NCBI GenBank assembly: GCA_032164245.1
Contig: JAVMKO010000020.1
Location: 7,219,206 to 7,283,205 of the forward strand
Reading direction: 5' to 3'
DNA: 64,000 nt
Source: Sternotherus odoratus
Lineage: Eukaryota > Chordata > Testudines > Kinosternidae
Position numbers and translations under genes: made by a program. The notes under the pieces were generated by a model. That model was not told where the DNA came from. It was given only the letters and a program-made list of their open reading frames with translations, and ran no database searches. This document shows, in pieces, positions 30,141 to 42,699 of this stretch (positions are counted from its first letter, which is position 1; every line of letters starts with the position of its first letter).

Positions 30141-33100
30141 TCCTGGTTTTAGAAGGCTGGGGAAATTTTCCACAAACTGAAAATTCTTCTGGGATGGGAA
30201 AATTACTTATGTCTTGTCTGCTTGGGTCATTACTGTGGCACAGGCCAGAGTGAGAATCGGTGTGTAGTAAGTTAAAGCACTTTCTGAGACTTTTAGTGCA
30301 CTGTAGCAGAATCCACAAGAGATGTGCAGCAAGCTAATGCCCTATACCTTGATTTGCAGTGGTGTAACATCCACTCTAAACAAGATCTCTGAGTCAGGCC
30401 CCCAAATTCTCTTTCTGCCTTTTGAAAACCTTGAACTTAGACTAAGTTTGCCTCCAAAACCTTGCAAGCAATACCTTGCATGGAGTTCAGTTGGTTTGTC
30501 CACCTGTCTATCCAGTCTCTGTCTGGGCAGCATTAAAGCAGTTCAAATTATATTCCGCAGAGAATAATATATTCAACGTCTTTTTGTCTCCCTATCAATT
30601 TTTTCATTATTCGACCAGCTTTTATGGTGCAGCAAATATAAACTTTTGACATAAACAGCCTCTTCCGTCTGTGCTGTAGAACCTTTGTTTCATTGCTAAT
30701 AATAATAAGTTATGCCAGCCAAGGTTCCTCCAAAGATTTAGCTACCATTGACATCAAACTATCACCCGCTTGCCTCATTGTTTTGTTGCAATTTTTAAGG
30801 GAGAACAATAGAAGTAGCTCAGTTTGCGAAATTTGTTGCAGTGTTGCCTTGGATTTGAGAGGTGTGTATATCCCAGAATGTCATCAAGCTAATTGCAACC
30901 ATGTTATGTTATGTGCATTTAGCCATCCTCAATTAATAAGATAAAATACCAAATAGTGAAGGGTTAATTTAAAAAACAGACTTTTAAAAGCAAGGTCCTA
31001 TCGAGCTGGAAGTTTCTGCAAATCAGAATGGGAGAAAAACAGAACAACTAAAACTAAAAACCTTGGTGGTTAAAAAATCTTAAGTCTTAAATGGCTCTAA
31101 CATGAAAAGTTAAAAAAGTAACCCAATAGGAGTCATCATAACCTTTGTGTTTTTTTAAAAGTTAATTATAAAAAAATAGCTAATAAAGTGCATTTTGAAG
31201 CAGTCCTCTGAAGCCATCCGAAAAAAATGTCTTTCCCAACACCCTTCCTCCCTGGTGAGTGAGGAACTGGTCATTGTGAACCTGCTGTTAATTACTCAGT
31301 AGCATTCCAGGTGTTAAGTAAATATCTGGGGTATTCTAAACCTGTTGCTTATGTCTGCATGTGTTTAAATCTAAACAACTGCACTATTAAATAAAGCATG
31401 CTTCCTTGCATAAATTTTATCAGACGGAATTGCTGTTGTTCCCATTAAATTGTTCCCATTGATTTAAGGAATAAATCCTCATTTCTTACACTGCCTGGAG
31501 TGACACAGTTAAGTTGCCCCTGCTGGGGTTTCTGAAAACCCTGAGTAACGGCAGAACCAGGAAGTTGTGTTCTGGGTAGAGGAAATCCCTTCCCAGCTAG
31601 AGTTCTAGGGTGTGTGTGGCTGAGTTTGTGATTACTGCACTTAAATGAGAATGATAAAAATGGCAAATTTATAGTAGATCAGAGGAGGAAGGAGGGGTCA
31701 GTATCTCTCCTGCTGTTTCTATCCAATCTACAAACAGTTGGTGGCCGTTTGCTAGCTATGAATGTTCCATTTGTGCTTGTTTGCATCTCCAATCCATCCA
31801 GGAAGTCTACTATATGGAAATAATAGAAGCTTTCTGAGCTGCAAGTGAATGGAGGAAGGAGATAACTTTTCATCATTTCCCTGTGTCATTTTGTGACTCT
31901 GCCCAATGACATACAATGATATGGTTCAATGATAAAATGACACATTTCAGAAAATCTAGAGACCATATATCCAGCTTGTTGGTTGGTTTTTTTCTCCCCT
32001 TTTCTTCTGTGTCGCTGAGTTAAGAGATCACATGAGAGATTCCCCCTTCCCTCCCAGAGAAATAAATCCTCAATCCAATGCATGTTGCACCTGCCAATTG
32101 TAAAACATTTGGCACATCATCCTTACCATCCGCTGATGGCACAGAACTATGTTCTATTAACCAGCCTTTTATGGGAGCAACTGAGCAAAACTTCTATTCA
32201 AGACCAGCATTGCCATCCTGTGTCTGACTTGTAACTCTGGTGTAGTAAAGACAGGCTCTGGTGTAGCGGGTCTCATCTATATTCACGTGGGAATGAGCTC
32301 AGAGGAATTAGGCCAGAGTGAAAGGAGACTGGATCTGCAGAGTTCTTTCCTCTGGATTTTCGAAAGCACTCGGCTTTTGGCCTAACTCTGCTCCCCTAGA
32401 GCGAAAGAAAGTTTCCAAACCCAGAGAGGGGCCAACAGATCCACGTTTGGTGGCACAGCCAGTTCCTGAGACTGAGGAGAAAACCTTTTAGCCCAAGAGC
32501 ACACTTCCTCCTGCAGTATGAACGATTCTAATCAGATGTAGGCCACAAAATTTGGAGGTGCTTGGAGTGGTGCCATTTGCCAAGCTCTGATACAGATGGC
32601 AAGTTGGGTGGTGGTCACAGTGGTGCTTGGGGTCAGGGCCCAGGGACTGGACCCACCTCTACTAATAAAGCCCCTGTTATAGACACCGAGAGCCTGATCC
32701 TACTCTCGCTGATGTCAGTGGAAAGGCTGGAGTGAGGCCCTATTTTAGAAACCAGTTTATTTTTGTCTGTCTGTGTGACGCAGTGTAAAGGCCCCAGCGT
32801 GTACGGGGTTGTGAGGAAAGCCCAGGTTCCCTGTCCGTGGGTTTCAGAAAAGTGCAAAGCCCCATGGTGGCTTAGACCAAGTGTTCTGAGTTGCTTTGCT
32901 CTTGGTTTTTGAATCTTTTGGGGTCAGTAAAGCCAGCGCTGGGGAAAAGACCTCAGACGGAACTCAGAGTCTGGGTTTTATTTTACGTTTCCCCTCCTCA
33001 TGTGTATCTCACTGCTTGACCCAAAGGGCAGACGGGCAACCTTCTCCCACTGAAATTCAGTAGACACCAGACTCCTACCTCCCCTTTCAGCTTTTGAAAA

Positions 33101-33510
33101 TCCTTCCTCCGTAGGGACAAAGACACTCTCCCTCTCTAGAATATTTATTCATGAGTCAGTCTTGAATTTTGTCTATGTTAATTCATCTCCAGTTGCCTGC
33201 ATATGCATACCGATGGAGACACTGCTGGTGCATGGAGATCAAATGAGGGCAATGGGATCCAGTATGTGTGATGATAGCAGAAACGCAAGCAATTTTCTCC
33301 TGTATGGAACTTTCTCACCTGTTTTCATTGGAATGATAAAAAGGTGCCATTGAATTTGCATTACAACCATCCTTTCTTCTTTGGCAAATGAGGGAATTAA
33401 TTCTGTTGCAGCCTAGAGAGGTTTGTCTCTTTTCTTTTTCTCTTAGTAAAAGTTTGCGTCCGCAGCCACCTAAAAATGAGATGTGTACCGTGAACTTCAG
33501 GGGTATTTGG
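30141..33510. other. long repeat-poor noncoding interval
   Basis: About 3.4 kb with no clear TE insertion except short hairpin-family relics (about 32690-32745, 'tgatgtcagtggaaaggctg'). No gene signal: the longest frames are under 85 codons and do not look like proteins. The low TE density compared with neighbours is notable. Confidence 0.45.
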
Positions 33511-33514
33511 GTTC

Positions 33515-33765
33515 AGGTGGCTGACTGAAATTGAGACTAGGAATAAGATGCACATTTTAACAGTGAGAGACTGTGGAACAGTTTACTGAGAGTTATGGTG
33601 GATTCTCCATCATTGGCAATTATTTACTCAAGATTGGATGCATTTCTAAATGAATCTCCTCTAGTTCAAACAGGAATTAATTCAGGGAAGTCCTATGACC
33701 TGTGTTATGTAGGAGGTCAGACTAGAAGATGATCGCAGTGGTCCCTCTTGACCTTAATATTTTTG
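33515..33765 (+). mobile_element. CR1 LINE 3' end (ORF2 tail relic plus UTR)
   Basis: Degraded ORF2 tail ('ctccatcattggcaattatt') followed by the CR1 UTR 'acctgtgttatgtaggaggt', 'cagactagaagatgatcgca' and 'gtccctcttgaccttaa'. 5' truncated. Confidence 0.8.
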
Positions 33766-34116
33766 CAACAGGCAGGGAGAACTCTCACTGCTCCAGTCAA
33801 GGGGGGTGAGGCACTCTCCCCACACTCACTGCAGCTAGCCATGGGGTAGACTCAGAGCTCTCTGTATTTACAGCAGCACAGCAGGGGTTGTGCTCCCATA
33901 CTCCTCCTGTCCCTGCAGCACAGCTGCCTGAAAGTCACTAAGCACTTGTCTACACTGGGTGGGGGGAGAATCGACCTAAGATACACAACTTCAGCTACGA
34001 GAATAGCGTAGCTGAAGTCGGCGTATCTTAGGTTGTTGCACAAGGGCCTCGATCCTTTGGAGGCTGTCTCAATTACCTTCAAAGACAGGCAGACTCAGTA
34101 GGTACTCAAATACAAG

Positions 34117-34122
34117 TTTATT
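34117..34122 (-). terminator. LTR polyadenylation signal
   Basis: AATAAA on the minus strand within 'ggcaaataaacttg', followed by the presumed R/U5 region to 34034. Confidence 0.6.
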
Positions 34123-34192
34123 TGCCAGCAAAAAGGAGCCAAGGAGCTAACACTCAAAGCAATGGCTCACTCTATACATTGCCGAGACCTTC

Positions 34193-34198
34193 TTTATA
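34193..34198 (-). promoter_or_regulatory. LTR TATA box
   Basis: TATAAA on the minus strand, about 70 bp upstream of the LTR's AATAAA. Confidence 0.6.
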
Positions 34199-34794
34199 CA
34201 TTAGTTCAGATAAGGGAGGGGGGTTCCAAAACGTTTAGACAAGTGGAAAAGCTATATGGGCTTGTCACAACCATTGTCCTGTATTAAGCTGTTCCATTTA
34301 CCTGTCTGGAACTTCTTAAAGACAGGACATGTAAACATTATGGCTCTTGTCTTGTGAAAGAGAATGGGGACAGGAATGTATGAGGTAAGGCAGGATGTAT
34401 GGGGAGTTTGAAATACATACATGAGGGGGTCAGGAGTGTAAGACACAAAAGGCTTGAAGCAACTTATAACTATGTTACACAACATTTGTAATACTGTTAC
34501 TTATAAACTAGATTTTTCTTACAAGGTTGACTTACCTCGCGTCCTCATGGCACGGGGTTGTTTGCCGCTCCTCCCCCGTTGACTCCGCTTCCGCCTCTCA
34601 CCTTGGTGGATTACAGGAGTCGAAGGCAGAGTGATTGGGGATCAATTTATTGTGTCTACACTAGATGTGATAAATCGATTCGATAGATCGACCACTACCT
34701 GCCGATCCGAAAGGCCGAAAATTTTTACATCAGAGAGTAGTGTCCCCTTGATTTCTACAATCATCTCCTTGGTTTGTCCTGGTCTTTCATGTAA

Positions 34795-34950
34795 GAGGAA
34801 AGATGATATTATGGTTAAGATGGTGGACCTGGATTCTATCCCCAGCTCTGCCCAAATACTAATTGTATGTCCTTGAGAAAGTCACTTAACTGTGCAACTC
34901 AGTTTCCCCACTTGCAAAATGAGGAGGATTGTTATTTTCTCTCACCCTTC
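34795..34950 (+). repeat. MIR/CORE-SINE-like relic
   Basis: 'atattatggttaagatggtg', 'ctggattctatccccagctc', 'gagaaagtcacttaactgtg', 'ctcagtttccccacttgcaa': good MIR order. Confidence 0.75.
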
Positions 34951-36810
34951 ATCTGCCTTGCTTCTCTGGACTGTTAGATGTGTAGGGCATGGACTGCTTT
35001 GTTTTACTCCCTGCCATCCAGACAGAACCAGAGGAGCAAGCTGGTGAGCACAAGGGATACGCCACCTTCCATGCCGTCTTTCAAATGTTGCCCTTGGCAT
35101 TCCTCTTGGCCCAGCTGCGGGATGCATTTCCACTCCGGTCCCTTTCAAAACCAATTTTTTTTTTTGGTCATTGCAACTCTGCATTAAAGCTGAGAAGTGC
35201 AAATACTTCCCGCTCTCTCCTCTCCTCTCCTCGTGTTCCTCCCCAGCCCCCCGTGGACTTTAATAATTGTAGAATTTGACTTTCCGGCTCAAGGCTTATT
35301 GCTGACTTCTGCAAGCTGACTTCTCAGCCTTTAATAAGATGTCGGAGTAGTTTAGTGTGGAGTAATTCTCATGCTGATGATGGTCTGTGTTGAAATAAAC
35401 TGCGCTCTCTTCCACTGGAATGTTCCTGCGCATGCCAAGCTGTGCTCCCATCGTCCCCTAAATAATAGAATTTAATTTAGTTATTTCAGATAGTTAGTCC
35501 TCTGGTAATATCCCCATTAATAAGGAATACACTTTAAAAAAAAACTAATTAAGTCAAGTTTTAAAATACAAGCTAGTGTTCTCTTGGTGTTTCAGCAGCA
35601 AATTTGTTTTTCCATGCACTTAACCGGAGATGGAACTAATCAGTCCAGTTGCTGGCAATCTCTGCAGAGAGGACAAAGAACTGATGGGCTGTGGAAATGG
35701 AAATACTCTTCACCCTTAGAGGAGGGTGCCTGTGGGTCTGGAAGGAAGCACTTCTGTAGGCAAAGTTAGCACGGATGCTGCTCAGGCTGTCGTTAAAGGG
35801 AGGTTATTAATTTGGCACTTTTAAAGTAGCGCTAAATGCACTTAGAGCGAAGGAGTAAGAATTCCAAAGCTAGTTCAAGATCCCAATAAGCGGAGGAATG
35901 CATTGGCAGTGTTCAAAGAAGATGGTAGGAGGCTCTCTGCAAAAAGCACTGAAGGTGGTGAAAGATCCTGTGACTGTTATTTTTAGAAATAGTGGTGTTT
36001 GCTCCAGGGAGCTGGTAGAGTCCAGGTCACGTATACTTGGTGTGTATTTTCAATCGGACATAATATTCTTGATGCGTACAGCGTCCTTCTTGTGGAGACA
36101 GTTCAGACATCAATCCGGTTCTGAATTATGCATATGGCGCTTGCCTTTATGAACCTTTGTCTCTGAACATTCTCAGAGTTAAGTCTCTGAACTTTCCAGC
36201 TTGGGGTCTTCTCTAATCTGAACCTGTTCCACTCATTCCTAGGGCAAATTCTCCAGGACAAATAATGCCATTGATTCTCTGAGGACAAGACTGGTGCTAT
36301 GGGGAATTAATTCATAGACACGCAGCATGATTGGAAAAAGAAGAGTGACAGCTGGCTTGGTGCAAAGTCATCATATTGCATGTCAGGGAGGGGAGGTCAT
36401 TTGATGATGACCTGGTAAAAATCATCACTAAGAGGGCAAGATAAAGCACCTAAAAAGCTGGATGTGTAGGGCTCTGCCTAATCTCTAGGGTCACATAATT
36501 GCCCCATGGACAAATGGAGGCAGTAGAACTGATAAGGTTTTAATAAAAATGCAAATATTGTATCCCTGCACTAGCATTGCAGACACAATACAAACTAGAA
36601 TTAAGATCTTAAGTAAAATTTATTTTTTCTGGCCCTCGTTTGATGATGATGATTAATATGCCATTTCATGTGAGTATTTAAAACCATGTGAAAACTGGTT
36701 GTTTGGGCATTGCAATTGTATTCTGACGGTTGGAACGGGCCTGGATAATAGACCTATGAATATAAGTAGTATTACATCCATGCATAGAGGAATTAACTGA
36801 GATCATACAT
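34951..36810. other. noncoding DNA, possible constrained block at 35390-35600
   Basis: No TE ends recognised. A TC-rich tract lies at 35215-35235. 35455-35580 has several AATTTAATTTAG and ACTAATTAAG motifs of homeodomain type. Several overlapping short frames at 34942-35279 have no protein resemblance. Confidence 0.4.
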
Positions 36811-36814
36811 CATT

Positions 36815-36990
36815 GTGCTAGGGTCTGTATATACAAATAGTAAGATAGTCCCGGCCCTAAAAAGCTTATAGTGTAAATAGACAAAAACAAAGAATGGGAC
36901 AGGAGACCAAGGTACAGGGACTTTCCCAAAGTCACACAGCTGGGCAGTGGCAGGAGTCACACTCCAGTGCCTATCCACTAGACCAGTGTT
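36815..36990 (-). repeat. L2/MIR-like relic, antisense
   Basis: 'cattgtgctagggtctgtat', 'gatagtcccggccctaaaaa', 'gcttatagtgtaaatagac' and 'tttcccaaagtcacacagct' on the antisense pattern, well preserved. Confidence 0.75.
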
Positions 36991-38030
36991 TCTCAATCAT
37001 CAGTCTGTGGATTGGCGCCGGTCCTTGATCTCCTTGACACAGTTTAGGAAGGCAGCAGGGTAGTCCCTGGTATCCAAAAGGATGAGAAACACCACACTAG
37101 GCCGTGCTTCATCCCAAACCTTTGTAAATACACAGAACCCTCATAACTCCACTGGGGCTCCACATAGTCATGAGGGTCAACTTTTGTTCTGTGTAGTGGA
37201 ATGTGGATTAGCTTGGAGGGAAGAAAGCTCAACGGGGTTGTAAGGGGAGTTACAGTCTGGTAGAACATAGTGCACAGGATTGGGATCTAAGAGACTTGGG
37301 TTCTATTTCTAGCTTGTCTTGAATAGAACTTCAGCCAATTGCACACGAGGAAAATAAGAAATATCCTTTCCCAACATGATGCTAAAATCCTCATGTATTG
37401 GTACAGGGGCCAGTTGAGCAATCAGACTGTGGTAATCAGCAGAGGATCATGATCCTTGTTGAGTATTAGCATGGATAGGAATAAGCATGGCCTTGCATAG
37501 ATAATCCATAAACAGATATTGCTTTGCCAACACGAACTGAGTAGTTACTTTGACTGCTTAAATGGAAATGCATATGTGGGCAGCCAGGCCTGAAAGACTG
37601 AGCTGTTTGCTTTGTGTGCTATGAAAATAATTAGTTCACAGTAGCCCTGGGGTTACGGTATAGCATTCTGCGTTTATCGAAGGTCGGGGTTTAGTTTTGT
37701 TTGATCAGTTAATTAGAACTGGTTTTTAAATAAATAAAATAATTCCATCAATATGAACAGGCAAAAAGTGTTACTTATGCAGTAAGCTGTAAAACTGATA
37801 AATAGGAGGGAAATTCAGGACTTTTGTTAAAAATAATGTGCAAAATAACAAGCTCACCTTTCAGTGTCTGGCATAACTACAGCCTCTTTTTTTATTCAGT
37901 TCTAATTAAACAGATCCCAGTTCAGCAGAAAATAGGTAGGATTTCCATGCAGTGAGGATCACCACAACGCTATTCAGTAAGAAATTCAGCCAAACTAAGG
38001 CACAGTTTTTCAACCCCTTGCCATGATGAT
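36991..38030. other. noncoding DNA, no gene seen
   Basis: A weak SINE-like piece at 37283-37345 ('gggatctaagagacttgggt'). Otherwise unique. Confidence 0.45.
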
Positions 38031-38034
38031 CATA

Positions 38035-38255
38035 TCGAGTTCTTACATAGTACCTTTCATCAATAGAACTCAAAGCGCTTTACAAAGGAGGTCAGTATCA
38101 TTAGCCCCGTTTTACAGATGGGAAAACTGAGGCACAGAGACAGGACGTGATTTGCCCACGGTCACTAACTGCTCAGTAGCAGACCTGGAAATAGAACACC
38201 CAGGTCTCCTGAATCTTATTGCAGTGCCTTAGTCATTAGCCCATGCTGTGCACAT
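38035..38255 (-). repeat. MIR/L2-like relic, antisense
   Basis: 'aaagcgctttacaaaggagg', 'ccccgttttacagatgggaa', 'aactgaggcacagagacagg', 'cacccaggtctcctgaat': one of the least diverged copies in the window. Confidence 0.8.
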
Positions 38256-38439
38256 TATAAGTAATATAGTCCTAAATGACATGGATAGTCTTGTTGAAGT
38301 CTGTGGCACCACTTGCCTAGGGACTGATCACTCTAAGAATACGGCATCCAGAAACTATCAAACCTTCAGTGTTATCAGAGCAGAGATCAAGCTGGTCAAA
38401 ATGTCTCAGATTTGGAAATGTTTGTTTTAATTTATTTTT

Positions 38440-38620
38440 TTAAAATCAACATTTCCCCCCATTTTACAATATTTCTTTTTTTTTTGCTCTCTGACAAATT
38501 GTAGAGCTGACTGAAATCCTGTGAAGTTTCAAAAATTTTAATTTTGATGACAAAACACCAGGAACATTTTCTTAAAAGCTTGCAAAATTCTAATGATTTT
38601 TCCCTGTAGCTTTTCCCAAA
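38440..38620. repeat. AT-rich interspersed repeat
   Basis: 'gaagtttcaaaaattttaat', 'tttttttttgctc', 'cattttcttaaaagcttg'; same class as 10610. Weak call. Confidence 0.35.
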
Positions 38621-41005
38621 TCAGATCTCATGAGAAGTTGAGAAGTCCTGCAGGTGCCTTCTCCAATGAACTATATGCCATGGAATAGTCATTTTTCTTT
38701 TCCCTCAATGAAACATTAATCACAGCCTCTGTAGATCTGAAATCTCACCTTCCAAGACCATAGAAATTATTTACAATTACGATAGTAATCCAGCTGTGAA
38801 CTAAAATTGCACCTTCACTGAACTTTACCTAGAGGTTGACATTCCTGCTAAATATTCAACATTTCCTAACTTGATATATATATACATTAGTGCTGTTTTT
38901 TTCAGCATGTATTTTCTGACCTCCATATGCTTGAGTAGCTTTGGGCCCTCTGATTGGGCGGTGTGCATATTCTGACGGGGAGCAAGTGCCAATCAAGTGT
39001 ACAAGGTGGGGGGTAGGAGGCAGTCCTGAATGGGAGTTGAATGTTCTGCAGCTCTCTGGAGCAGGCATTGGCATCCTTTCGTCTCTGAGAGATGGTGGGA
39101 ATTGCAGTTTATGGGGTAGATGGTTTGCAATGTCCCATGTGACCGAATAGTCCAATCCGAGATTTGCATGATCTTTGGCAGCTATTGCAAATGTATGTAT
39201 CTTGGTTGGGAGCTGCTGGCTTTTTACGGGCTCTTTTCTCTTCAGGCTGTAGGAGTCAGCTCCTCTCATGGACGTTGATATGGTGATGGAGATGATGGCG
39301 CCAGTTATTACCAAATTCCTTGGTATCTTGCATGCATGTGTCTTTATAGCAAAGCTTGGGACAGCCTATTGTTCTTGTTCCCCTCTGATAGCTCCTCGTA
39401 TAGCCAGAGTATCTGGAGCATGATGAAAAGGAATTTCCCCTGATTTAAGAACTAAGGTCCCAAAGCACTTAACACACGCTCAAGCTTCATTGACTTCTGT
39501 GGGACTTAGGGATGTGTTTAAAGCTAATCTTGTATGTTAAGTTTTGTCCTGAATAGGGAATGCTTCTTTGAGCGGAGGATGATGTAAAGACCTCAGGATT
39601 TACTCTTTGGAAGCTAGAGATTCAGACCCCTTTTCAGTGGCTTGATTATTAGAAGAGTGTATCCGTAAACTGCCTATGTAAGAAGTTTCCTAGGAAAAAG
39701 GGATGAGAAAAATCTTACCACGAGGAAGGGGAGAGAGATCTGTGATGGTGCCATGCCTTGTAGCAACCTGCCCCCATATCAACAGTGGATACTTGGTAAC
39801 TGAATCAAGGGTATCCCATTCCATACGTGGTGTACAGCCTTGTTCTGGCCCTCTCCTATCCACCCTTGACAGATAACCAAGGGATCAGTCACTCTCTCTT
39901 CACACCTTGGCAATACTTGCATAGCTTGTCATGCCAATTAAAGGCTCGTGGAGTTGCCTTGAAATTGCATGGGATGGGATTCATGGGGAAAGGAGGAATA
40001 CAAATGAGCCATGCCTTTTAATACTAAAGGGGAGGCGGGAAAAACTTTGCATTTGGATTGAAGTGACACAGCTCCCTGCGTGTGCCTGTCTCCCTTTCTG
40101 CAGTGCTGGGCTGGCTAGACAGTGCCTCTCCCTTCTCCCATTTTGCATTTGTCCTCTGCTTATTCTTAGCATTGGCTGACTCTTGCTAGCTTTTATCCCC
40201 CACGATCTTGCTGGGTGACGCATCCCATGTCTGTGTGCTGTCACACAGAAGATTAGTCATTTCCCAGTGCCACTGGACCGGTTTGTTGTTCTACTTTAGA
40301 AATAGCCTCATGACTGGTGCAGTAATGTTGGCAGGTCAGCTGAATAAAAAAACCCAGCTCCTGATCCCCTTTGTACAGGAAAGCTGCAATACCACCCTGA
40401 ATTCTTTGTGCTTTTATCTTATGCTTTCGGGCTACAAATATAATCAGAGAAGCAGTCGGGCAGAATATATAGTTCAATTATGACTGCTGACACACTGGAG
40501 AATGAACCAGTTATCTCCAGAGCTAAGCTCACAAGCTGCTTCAGCTTGAGCTGAAGAGTAAAGGTTCCCTGTCTGTGGATGCAATGGATTCTCACTCTTT
40601 TTGGATTAGGAGCAGCTGGGGATCTGTAACTCACTCACCAGTGGGTAACACAATTGTTCAGCTATATCAACTACTTTGGTCCCCTTATGAAAGTACCTGG
40701 CCTGCCTGTCTAGTTTAATCTCCAATGTCTGTTCAGTTCCATTTCCTTGTGAGTCATGGTCAGCAAGGAACACGCCCACTATAGTTTTCCACATCGTCTT
40801 TCAGTCAGGGAGGCGAAGCCAAGTGCTTGTGTCACACAATATTAACAGAGCCGGACACGGGTATGAACTTCCCCAGATTTCAGATGTTCAGATCCGGGTC
40901 TTGATTGTTGGCTTCTTCCAAAGATGAAGGTTAACAACAACATTTCGATGTAGTAGAGAGCTACAAGGATGAGGTTCAGCCCCAAGTGTCGTTATCTTTC
41001 CACTA
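38621..41005. other. noncoding DNA, no gene supported
   Basis: A 152-codon minus-strand frame at 38856-39314 lacks a recognisable domain. Its low-complexity start ('MVITGAIISITISTSM') and the absence of splice or start context argue against a gene; the stretch 39030-39310 may be an unclassified old repeat. 39455-39560 is a hairpin-family copy. The rest is unique. Confidence 0.4.
39455..39560. repeat. CTTAA-type hairpin interspersed repeat
   Basis: 'tcccaaagcacttaacacac', 'attgacttctgtgggactta' and 'gttaagttttgtcctgaat' in the layout of the family at 27450. Confidence 0.5.
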
Positions 41006-41009
41006 ATAA

Positions 41010-41290
41010 CTAGAGCTGTGTGAATAACTGAGTTTTTGTTCAAGGGCTGAACACACACACTCATTCACTCACTGTTTTGAATTTACCCAAAATACAGATT
41101 TTTAAAAATAATATTTCAAAGCTTACATGGGAAAATTCCAATTTTGCCAAAAAAGTTTGGTTTTTGTGTGTATTTGATTTTCCCTATGGGGAAAAAACAA
41201 AACAAAGTGACTCTCTCCAGCCACCTACCTGGAATGTTCTTGTCAATTCCATTGTATGCCTTCCTGATTTCAGGTGATTTAAAAAAAATC
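41010..41290. repeat. AT-rich interspersed repeat
   Basis: Begins 'agagctgtgtgaataactga' and includes 'ttccaattttgccaaaaaag', 'tttggtttttgtgtgta'. The same opening style ('gtatgaataaccgattttt') occurs at 24080, supporting one dispersed family. Confidence 0.5.
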
Positions 41291-41429
41291 ATTTTTGGCC
41301 AGTTCTATTTAAAACTAGTGCCCACATTAGAATTAGAGCTAAATTGGAGAACTCAAATACAGTACAGTCATGTCATAACTGTATTATAACATGGTTTGTT
41401 ATCGCTGGTATAGACCATGGACACAATTT

Positions 41430-41560
41430 TTGCAAGTGCCTAATGGCCAGTTTTTTCAAAGTATTTAGGTACCTAAAGATGCCGATGGGTCCCTTTTAGG
41501 ATTTTCAAAAGTGCCTTGGTGCCAAACTCCCTTTGATAACACACTGTTCATCTCCAAGCC
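41430..41560. repeat. old 'ttttcaaa-taggtacct' interspersed fragment
   Basis: 'gtgcctaatggccag', 'aggtacctaaagatgccgat' and 'aggattttcaaaagtgcctt' match the short relics at 10371 and 17265. Confidence 0.4.
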
Positions 41561-42605
41561 CTTTATCCTGTGCCAATTAAAGTCAGTGACAAACCTTTCA
41601 TTGTCAGATGTAATGCTTTATAGATTGTGGTGTGGGGGCCAAGCCCAAATGTCCACGTTGAAAGTATAGAAGCCAAGGTTCTCAGAAATGACTAGTGATT
41701 TCAGATTCCCTAATTTCTAGCTGCCTGAATTGAGACACTTAGAGCAGTCTGATTTTTGGAAAGTGGAAGCTAAAAACTGCGCCTTTGACAGAGTTTCAAG
41801 TTGGGCACCCAAAATCCCTCATCACTTTTGTACAACATGGTTGGGTTTTATTATGCTGTCACAAACAATCCTCACGGTCTCTCAGCTTGAAATTAAAACA
41901 GTCATTAGTTTTAACAACAGAATTTGTGGGGGCCTGAGAGCAAGAGAACTTTTTCTGGCAAGTAAAGAGGGAGTCTGAGGTTTCTGCTTCAATCTTGCTT
42001 TGAAAATATTTTAATTTCCCTTTCGGAATGTCCTGTTTAAAAGGGGACCCTTAAGAGCAAAGCTGAAACATTCCAGCTGCCTGAGGGGAATAAATGTCTG
42101 GGACGATTTCTGTGTGCTATACTCACTCCTGTGTAATGCTAAAGATGTATAAGATCTGTCATCTTTTGCTGCTTCCTTTTAAGCTAAGGCATGCTCCTTC
42201 AGTGCTAATTATGTGCCTATCATCTTAAAAGCCCTCCATCCATATTGCAGCTTCCTACCAAGGGCTTTCATTTGCTTGATATTATCACTGTAGAAAGATT
42301 CCACTCTGCACATTAAAGTAACTCTACAGAAACGTAGCAAATAAAAGGCTGAAATGCAGAGTATTAAACAAAAGTGATCATATGCTGTCATCTCTCTCCC
42401 AGTTTTGGGGAGTGAATTTAAAACAGCATCAAAGAGGCTTTGCCGCAATTACAGTCTTTAAAGAACGAAACTCAATTGACTTTGCCCGGTAGTTGTTGTC
42501 AAAGGTAAATTTTGAAGCAAATACGGAACTATGGGCAGAAATCTGATGCAAGATACTCAGTAGGAAATAAATCACCATACATAGCACAGAAACGTGGTTT
42601 TCACA
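41561..42605. other. noncoding DNA, no gene seen
   Basis: Unique sequence; no TE or coding signal. Confidence 0.5.
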
Positions 42606-42609
42606 CTTG

Positions 42610-42695
42610 AGTGGTTTCACAGAAGCCAGTGGGACTATTCACATGCTTAAAATTTGGTGTATGCTTAAGTATCTTGGTGAATCAAGGTCCTATGT
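42610..42695. repeat. CTTAA-type hairpin interspersed repeat, partial
   Basis: 'agccagtgggactattcaca', 'tgcttaagtatcttggtgaa', 'tcaaggtcct': right arm of the family only. Confidence 0.55.
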
Positions 42696-42699
42696 CTGA

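Larger units (their letters stand above)
34034..34523 (-). mobile_element. solo LTR of an endogenous retrovirus-like element
   Basis: 490 bp bounded by TG at the left and CA at the right, with a 4-bp duplication AGGT at 34030-34033 and 34524-34527. On the minus strand it shows a TATA box ('tataaagaag', 34193-34198) and a polyadenylation signal AATAAA (34117-34122), in correct order for U3-R-U5. No internal coding region remains, as expected after LTR-LTR recombination. The 4-bp duplication fits gammaretrovirus-like (ERV1) integration but is not diagnostic. Confidence 0.85.
33938..34710 (+). mobile_element. palindromic hAT-like MITE interrupted by a solo LTR
   Basis: Left half 33938-34033 ('acttgtctacactggg', 'cgacctaagatacacaactt', 'tgaagtcggcgtatctta') and right half 34524-34710 ('gttgacttacctcgcg', 'gttgactccgcttccg', 'gatcaatttattgtgtctac', 'gatagatcgaccactacctg') together reconstruct the order seen at 8250-8574. 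The right terminus is lost. Confidence 0.85.

Noticed and set aside
34977..35042. Possible small exon ending at 'ctg|gtgagc'
   Set aside because: Weak acceptor and a frame without protein character; conflicting open frames on both strands.
38856..39314. 152-codon minus-strand frame
   Set aside because: No domain, low-complexity N-terminus, no promoter or splice context. Possibly an unclassified old repeat.
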